Origin: Novosphingobium sediminis
GTDB lineage: Bacteria > Pseudomonadota > Alphaproteobacteria > Sphingomonadales > Sphingomonadaceae
Direction: 5' to 3'
DNA length: 64,000 nucleotides
Assembly: GCF_007991615.1 (NCBI RefSeq)
Contig: NZ_BJYR01000012.1
Span: forward strand, 1-64,000
Shown piece by piece: positions 58,743 through 64,000 of the stretch. The notes below the pieces were generated by a model. That model was not told the DNA's origin. It worked only from the letters and a program-made list of their open reading frames with translations, and did not search any database. The translations under genes were made by a program, and so were the position numbers. Each line of letters starts with the position of its first letter. Within the stretch, counting starts at the first letter, position 1.

Positions 58743-60913
58743 GGATCGATATCGACCGCGACCCGAACGCCCTGCGGGAACCGCAACTGGGCCAGCCAGG
58801 CGCGGATCAGCTTCTGCACTTCGGCCGAGCGGCGCGCCGCGATGAGCAGGCGGTAGCGGTATCGACCCCGCAGCAGGGAAAGCGGGGCAGGGGCGGGACC
58901 AAGGATCAGCACGCCCGGCTCATCTGGCCGAGCGCCGCCGATGGCGCGGGCAGCATCACGCGCCTCGGCCTCGTCTTCGCTCGAGACGATGATCGCTGCC
59001 CAGCGCCCGAATGGCGGCGCCCCCGCTTCGCGCCGCGCCTCGGTCTCGGCCGCATAGAACGCATCGCGCTCCCCGCTCGCCAGCGCAGCAATCACCGCTG
59101 CCTTGGGGTGCCGCGTCTGGATCAGGACTTCGCCCGGCTTGGCCCCGCGCCCCGCCCGCCCCGCGACCTGCGCGATCTGCTGGTAGGTCCGCTCCGCCGC
59201 GCGCAGGTCTCCGCCGTCGAGCCCCATGTCCGCATCGACCACGCCGACCAAAGTCAGCTCCGGAAAGTGGAAGCCCTTGGTGACGAGCTGCGTGCCTACG
59301 ATCACGTCGATAGCCTTGCTTTCCGCCTGCGCCACGAACTCCGCCGCTGCGGCTGGGCTCGCCAGCGTGTCGGAGGTGACAACGGCAACGCGCGCGCCCG
59401 GCAGAAGTTCGCCCACTTCATCGGCGATTCGCTCCACACCGGGGCCGCAAGCGACGAGGCAATCCGGCTCCCCGCACTCCGGACAGACCGGCGGCGGGGG
59501 CACTTCATGTCCGCAGTGATGGCAGGCGAGGCGCTGCGACAGGCGGTGCTCGACCAGCCATGCCGAGCAATTCGGGCACTTGAAGCGGAACCCGCAGTGT
59601 CGGCACAGCGTCAGCGGCGCGTAGCCCCGGCGATTGAGGAACAGCAGGCTCTGCTCGCCCTTGCCGAGCCGGTCTTGCAGCGCCTCAACCAGCGGCGGCG
59701 CCAGCCAGCGCCCGCGCGGCGGTTGCAATTCAGTGAGGTTCACCACCTCGATCCTTGGCAACTGAGCCCCGCCGAACCGGCTCGGCAGCACCAGCCGCTT
59801 GTAGCGCCCGGCTTCGGCCATCTGCAGGCTTTCGAGCGCCGGGGTGGCACTCGCCAGTACCACCGGTACAGCCTCGAAGTGTCCGCGCATCACTGCGACA
59901 TCGCGGGCGTTGTAGCGCACCCCGTCGTCCTGCTTGAAGGCGATCTCGTGGGCTTCGTCGACCACGATCAGCCCGAGATCGGCAAACGGCAGGAACAGCG
60001 CCGACCGCGCGCCGACCACCACCTTTGCTCCGCCAAACGCCACCTGCCGCCACGCGCGCCGCCGCTCCGAAGCCTTGAGCGAGGAATGCCATGTCACCGG
60101 CTGGGTGCCGAAGCGCGCTTCGAACCGTCCGAGGAACGCCGCCGTCAGCGCGATTTCGGGCAGCAGCACCAGCACCTGTCGCCCCGCCTCCAGCGCCGCC
60201 GCCACCGCCTCGAAATACGTTTCGGTCTTGCCCGAACCGGTCACGCCATCGAGCAGGAACGGCTGGAACCGATGCGCTTCCACCGCCGCCACCATTTCCG
60301 CCGCAGCTTCTGCCTGCTGCTCGGCGAGTTCCGGCTCGGCGAAGTGCGGATCGGGCGCGGGGTATGGGCGGTCGCTGTCAACCAGTACCGGCTCCAGCAG
60401 GCCTTGCCCCACCATCCCGCGCAGCACGCCTTCCGATACACCGGCGATCTCGGCCAGCTCGCGCATCGTCGCCTGTTCGCCGTGCAGCAGATCGAGCGCC
60501 TGCAGCCGCTGCGGCGTCATCCGCGCCGGTTCTTCGCCGGTCAGCCGGTATTCGGTGACGGTGCCGCTGCCTTTCAGCGCCGCGCTGCTCGAAAGCGCCA
60601 TCCGTGCGACGGCGGAGAGCGGGGCGAGATAGTAATCAGCCGCCCATGCAATCAGCCGCCGCAGCGGAGCGGGGAGCGCGGGCACCGGCAGCACTTCCAG
60701 CACGGCGCGCAGCTTGTGTTCTGGCCAGGGATCATTGCCCTCTTCACCGGGCAGTTCGCCTTCGTCCCAAACGACTCCCAGTATCTGCCGGGGCCCCAGC
60801 GGCACCACCACCACGCTGCCCGCCGGCGCGTCCATCCCGGGCGGCAGCCGGTAGTCCAGAGCGCCGAGCGCCGAGTTGAAAACGATGCAGCGCACGCGGG
60901 TCATGGATCCCAT
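58727..60913 (-). CDS. priA: primosomal protein N' (replication restart helicase)
   Basis: The 728-aa protein contains Walker A LLDGVTGSGKTETYFEAVAA, the DEAH box LIVVDEAHE, and helicase motifs including GTQLVTKGFHFPELTLVG. A zinc region with paired Cys (TLCRHCGFRFKCPNCSAW and CHHCGHEVPPPPVCPECG) lies in the middle, unique to PriA. The N-terminal 3' DNA-binding domain begins RVRCIVFNSALG. It reloads the replicative helicase at stalled forks. Two starts are possible, at 60913 and 60904. Confidence 0.96.
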   Translation of the reverse strand: MGSMTRVRCIVFNSALGALDYRLPPGMDAPAGSVVVVPLGPRQILGVVWDEGELPGEEGNDPWPEHKLRAVLEVLPVPALPAPLRRLIAWAADYYLAPLSAVARMALSSSAALKGSGTVTEYRLTGEEPARMTPQRLQALDLLHGEQATMRELAEIAGVSEGVLRGMVGQGLLEPVLVDSDRPYPAPDPHFAEPELAEQQAEAAAEMVAAVEAHRFQPFLLDGVTGSGKTETYFEAVAAALEAGRQVLVLLPEIALTAAFLGRFEARFGTQPVTWHSSLKASERRRAWRQVAFGGAKVVVGARSALFLPFADLGLIVVDEAHEIAFKQDDGVRYNARDVAVMRGHFEAVPVVLASATPALESLQMAEAGRYKRLVLPSRFGGAQLPRIEVVNLTELQPPRGRWLAPPLVEALQDRLGKGEQSLLFLNRRGYAPLTLCRHCGFRFKCPNCSAWLVEHRLSQRLACHHCGHEVPPPPVCPECGEPDCLVACGPGVERIADEVGELLPGARVAVVTSDTLASPAAAAEFVAQAESKAIDVIVGTQLVTKGFHFPELTLVGVVDADMGLDGGDLRAAERTYQQIAQVAGRAGRGAKPGEVLIQTRHPKAAVIAALASGERDAFYAAETEARREAGAPPFGRWAAIIVSSEDEAEARDAARAIGGARPDEPGVLILGPAPAPLSLLRGRYRYRLLIAARRSAEVQKLIRAWLAQLRFPQGVRVAVDIDPYSFV

Positions 60914-61036
60914 CTAGGGACTGCTGGCCTTGGGGGCAAAGCCTCACCGCCATCCGCTTGGGGAAGAATGACAGGCTACACAGCCGCCCGCCGCGCGCTA
61001 TAGGGTTGGAAGAATCGAGTACAGGAGCACTCTCCC

Positions 61037-61690
61037 ATGAAGTTTTTCGTCGACACCGCCGACACTGCCGAAATCGCCGACCTTGCCTCCACCGGGCTGC
61101 TCGATGGCGTGACCACCAATCCCTCATTGATCGCCAAGGCGGGGCGGGACTTCATCGAAGTGACGCGCGAGATCTGCGGGCTGACCTCGGGTCCGGTTTC
61201 GGCCGAAGTCGTGGCGCTCGATCACGCCGGCATGATGCGCGAGGCTGAAATCCTGCGGAAGATCGCGGACAACGTGTGCATCAAGGTGCCGCTCACTATC
61301 GATGGCCTCAAGACCTGCAAGGCGCTCACCAGCGAAGGCACGATGGTCAACGTCACGCTGTGCTTCTCGGCCAATCAGGCGCTGCTCGCCGCCAAGGCGG
61401 GCGCGTCGTTCATCTCGCCCTTCGTTGGCCGCCACGATGACAACGGTTTCGACGGCATGGACCTCATCCGCGACATCCGCCTGATCTACGACAACTACGC
61501 GTTCGGCACGGAAATCCTCGTCGCCTCGATCCGCCACGGAGTCCACGTTCTCGAAAGCGCCAAGATTGGCGCCGACGTGATCACCGCGCCGCCCGCCGTC
61601 ATCAAGGGCCTGTTCAAGCACGTCCTGACCGACAAGGGCATCGAAGGGTTCCTTGCGGACTGGGCCAAGACGGGGCAGAGCATCGGCTGA
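61037..61690 (+). CDS. fsa: transaldolase-like fructose-6-phosphate aldolase (TalC/MipB type)
   Basis: The 217-aa TIM-barrel begins [20 protein letters not shown], the typical opening of the short transaldolase subfamily. The Schiff-base Lys is K83 in [12 protein letters not shown], and [13 protein letters not shown] and [11 protein letters not shown] are phosphate/substrate loops. Short members act either as transaldolases or as fructose-6-phosphate aldolases, and sequence alone does not decide. The gene stands 123 bp from divergent priA and 26 bp upstream of cobT. Confidence 0.85.
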   Translation: MKFFVDTADTAEIADLASTGLLDGVTTNPSLIAKAGRDFIEVTREICGLTSGPVSAEVVALDHAGMMREAEILRKIADNVCIKVPLTIDGLKTCKALTSEGTMVNVTLCFSANQALLAAKAGASFISPFVGRHDDNGFDGMDLIRDIRLIYDNYAFGTEILVASIRHGVHVLESAKIGADVITAPPAVIKGLFKHVLTDKGIEGFLADWAKTGQSIG

Positions 61691-61716
61691 TCGCCAAATG
61701 ATGGACGTACCAAGCA

Positions 61717-63537
61717 TTGCCTGACGAAAGCCCTCTCGACCAGTTCCGCTCGGTGCTTGCCGGCACCGCGCGGGCCGTGGCGGATGTTCCCGAGCTCGAA
61801 GTTGCCTGGACGGCCGATGCGCCGACCCAGACAGGGACGAACCTGCGCCTGCCGATGCCTGGCCGCGCGCTCCCGGCTGCGCAAGTGGCCGAGGCGCGCG
61901 GGTTCGCCGATGGCATGGCGCTGAAGCTCAGGCTGCATGACGAAGGGCTGCACGGGCGCGGCGCGCCGGTCGAACCGCTGGCCCGCGCCTGCTATGACGC
62001 GGTCGAGCAGGTCCGCTACGAAGCACTGGGTTCGGATGGCTATGCCGGCATCCGCGGCAACCTCGATGCCGCGACGACCATGCGCCTCGCGTCCGATCCG
62101 ATTTCGCGCGCGATCCGTCCGGAGGATGTGCCGCTGCCCACTGCGCTTGCCATGCTGGTGCGCGAGAAGCTGACCGGACAGGCCGTGCCTGCCGCCGCTG
62201 AAGTCGGCACCGCGATGGTCCGTAGCTGGATCGAGGCGCGCGCCGGGGCGGATATCGAAGGCCTCGTCGATTTGCTCGGCGATCAGAAAGCCTTCCAGAA
62301 CCTTGCGCTCGAAATGCTCGGCCATCTCGATCTGACCAAGTCCACCGACGAGGCGGATGACGGCGGCGATGAGGACGAAGGCGAGCAGGCCGACGATCAG
62401 GCTGAGGACCAGCCCGACGCCTCCGATGATGGCGCCGAGCAGCAGCCCAGCGAAGTCGCCGGCGACACGACCGAGGGCGACGAGCAGGGCGAAGAGCAGG
62501 ACCAGACAGAGACCTCGGAAGACACCGCCGATGCCGACAAGGCCGACGAAGGCGACGAGGGCATGCTGCCCACGCGCCCCAACCGGCCGTGGACCGATCT
62601 GCCGGAAAGCTGGGAATACAAGTCCTACACCACCCAGTTCGACGAAGTCGTCTCGGCCACCGAGCTGTGCGACGAGGAAGAGCTCACCCGCCTGCGCGCC
62701 TATCTCGATGCGCAGCTGAAGGGCCTGCAGGGCATCGTCACGCGGCTGGCCAACCGGCTCCAGCGCCGCCTGATGGCGCAGCAGAACCGCTCGTGGGATT
62801 TCGATCAGGAAGAGGGCCTGCTCGATGCGGCGCGCCTCGCCCGCGTCGTCATTTCGCCGGGCCATTCGCTGTCCTACAAGATCGAGCGCGACGTCGAATT
62901 CAAGGATACCGTCGTCACGCTGCTGATCGACAATTCGGGTTCGATGCGCGGACGCCCCATCTCCATCGCAGCGATCAGCGCGGACATCATGGCGCGCACG
63001 CTCGAACGCTGCGGTGTGAAGACCGAAGTCCTCGGCTTCACGACCCGCGCGTGGAAGGGTGGCCAATCGCGCGAGGCGTGGCTTTCGGGCGGCAAGCCCG
63101 CGCATCCCGGCCGTCTCAACGATCTGCGCCACATCGTCTACAAGAAGGCGGATGAGCCTTGGCGCCGCGCGCGCAAGAACCTCGGCCTGATGATGCGCGA
63201 GGGGCTGCTCAAGGAAAACATCGACGGCGAGGCGCTGCTCTGGGCGCACACGCGCCTGCTGGCGCGGCAGGAAGACCGCCGCATCCTGATGGTCATTTCC
63301 GACGGCGCGCCGGTCGACGATTCGACACTCTCGGTGAACTCTGCGGGCTATCTCGAACAGCACCTGCGCCGGGTGATCGACTGGATCGAGAAGCAGTCAC
63401 CGGTTCAGCTCGTCGCCATCGGCATCGGCCATGACGTCACGCGCTATTATCGCCGCGCGGTTACCATCATGGACGTAGAGCAGCTTGGCGGCACGATGGT
63501 CGAGCAGCTTGCTGGCCTTTTCGAAGATGACGATTGA
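61717..63537 (+). CDS. cobT: cobaltochelatase subunit CobT
   Basis: This 606-aa protein is the large chelatase subunit that, with CobS and CobN, inserts cobalt into hydrogenobyrinate a,c-diamide in aerobic B12 synthesis. It has a strongly acidic middle (about residues 205-280: [20 protein letters not shown]) and a C-terminal von Willebrand A domain with the MIDAS motif [13 protein letters not shown] near 404. The end is LAGLFEDDD. The start is TTG at 61717, since no ATG or GTG in frame lies between it and the fsa stop. cobS is not adjacent, unlike in many relatives. Confidence 0.93.
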   Translation: MPDESPLDQFRSVLAGTARAVADVPELEVAWTADAPTQTGTNLRLPMPGRALPAAQVAEARGFADGMALKLRLHDEGLHGRGAPVEPLARACYDAVEQVRYEALGSDGYAGIRGNLDAATTMRLASDPISRAIRPEDVPLPTALAMLVREKLTGQAVPAAAEVGTAMVRSWIEARAGADIEGLVDLLGDQKAFQNLALEMLGHLDLTKSTDEADDGGDEDEGEQADDQAEDQPDASDDGAEQQPSEVAGDTTEGDEQGEEQDQTETSEDTADADKADEGDEGMLPTRPNRPWTDLPESWEYKSYTTQFDEVVSATELCDEEELTRLRAYLDAQLKGLQGIVTRLANRLQRRLMAQQNRSWDFDQEEGLLDAARLARVVISPGHSLSYKIERDVEFKDTVVTLLIDNSGSMRGRPISIAAISADIMARTLERCGVKTEVLGFTTRAWKGGQSREAWLSGGKPAHPGRLNDLRHIVYKKADEPWRRARKNLGLMMREGLLKENIDGEALLWAHTRLLARQEDRRILMVISDGAPVDDSTLSVNSAGYLEQHLRRVIDWIEKQSPVQLVAIGIGHDVTRYYRRAVTIMDVEQLGGTMVEQLAGLFEDDD

Positions 63538-63564
63538 TCTAATTGTAATTTCAGGGGGAATTTG

Positions 63565-64000
63565 ATGTCAATGGATGTTGCCGAAGCTGTTCTCACGCGC
63601 CGTTCGGTCCGCGCGTTCCAGGACAAGCCCGTTCCGCTCGATGTGCTGCGCCGCGTGATGGACACCGCACGCTGGGCACCTTCGGGCTGCAATTTCCAGC
63701 CGTGGGAAGCGACCATCGTAACCGGCGAGCCGCTCAAGGCATTGCAGGCGAAGATGGCGGTGACGCCGCCGCAGGACCCGCGCGAGTACAGCTGGGACGA
63801 TCCGGAAGTGATCCCCGAATGCAAGGCGCGTCTCCACGGCGTGGGCAAGGCAATGTACGCCGCGATGGGCATCGGTCGCGAGGACGTGGAGGCCCGCACC
63901 AAGTTCATGGGCGACAACCTCGTCTCGTTCGGCGCGCCTGCCGTGCTGCTGTGCTATTTCGATCGCCGCATGGGGCCGCCGCAGTGGTCGGATGTCGGCA
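63565..64000 (+). CDS. nitroreductase-family protein (5' part, cut by window end)
   Basis: The start ATG at 63565 follows AGGGGGA. The first 145 residues include VAEAVLTRRSVRAFQDKPVP, the Arg-rich FMN-phosphate site of nitroreductases, then ARWAPSGCNFQPWEATIV, the conserved Pro-Ser-x-x-Asn-x-Gln-Pro-Trp flavin loop. The family reduces nitro groups, quinones or enones with NAD(P)H and FMN. The 3' part is outside the window. BluB, a related B12-pathway enzyme, is unlikely on the visible residues although cobT is next door. Confidence 0.88.
   Translation, partial: MSMDVAEAVLTRRSVRAFQDKPVPLDVLRRVMDTARWAPSGCNFQPWEATIVTGEPLKALQAKMAVTPPQDPREYSWDDPEVIPECKARLHGVGKAMYAAMGIGREDVEARTKFMGDNLVSFGAPAVLLCYFDRRMGPPQWSDVG

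Overview
The window reads as chromosomal DNA of a GC-rich alphaproteobacterium of the order Sphingomonadales, most likely a Novosphingobium/Sphingobium-type aromatic degrader. The evidence is two large TonB-dependent receptors, homologues of the sphingomonad lignin enzymes LigE and LigM/DesA, a feruloyl-CoA hydratase/lyase, PobA, a short F1 epsilon subunit and several families of palindromic intergenic repeats. No tRNA, rRNA, IS element, prophage or CRISPR array was recognised, so nothing marks the window as a mobile island.

Layout. 1-4800: MaoC-type hydratase, L,D-transpeptidase-like protein, TonB receptor, DoxX protein. 4922-9608 (minus): tightly overlapping five-gene envelope operon (DUF2334 deacetylase-like, GT4, flippase-like membrane protein, DUF2141, second glycosyltransferase). 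9922-10593: RBBP9-type hydrolase with an altered catalytic triad. 10598-21466 (minus): complete glycogen operon glgP-glgB-glgC-glgA-pgm-glgX. 21707-25552: exported RidA divergent from an exported cytochrome c, a Tat-exported flavin amine oxidase and an MDR oxidoreductase. 25992-32087: feruloyl-CoA hydratase/lyase, M20 peptidase, TetR regulator divergent from a Rieske oxygenase, FAD oxidoreductase. 32150-39388: TauE exporter, AdiC-like permease with a coupled 61-aa membrane protein, TPR-sulfotransferase plus TonB receptor, atypical OmpR-type regulator. 39588-46643: aromatic cluster with pobA/AraC, core-MetE-like enzyme, NTF2-like protein, IclR regulator, LigE-like etherase and LigM/DesA-like O-demethylase. 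46995-52267 (minus): atpHAGDC with an extra secreted-protein gene between atpA and atpG. 52459-64000: trypsin-like membrane protease, Ogt, ferritin-like protein, PEP-mutase family protein, GH43, glycerate-kinase-like protein, PriA, transaldolase-like aldolase, CobT and a nitroreductase cut by the window end.

How the genes may work together. LigE-like and LigM/DesA-like proteins, PobA and the feruloyl-CoA hydratase/lyase each fit a step in turning lignin-derived methoxylated aromatics into protocatechuate-type intermediates. An 18-bp inverted repeat upstream of the core-MetE/IclR operon has a near-copy upstream of the O-demethylase, which suggests one IclR regulator controls demethylation together with an enzyme that may dispose of the methyl group. 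The second coherent proposal is an exported amine-oxidation module: flavin amine dehydrogenase, its own cytochrome c and an exported RidA to hydrolyse the imine product. The third oddity is the uncharacterised exported protein translationally embedded in the ATP synthase operon.
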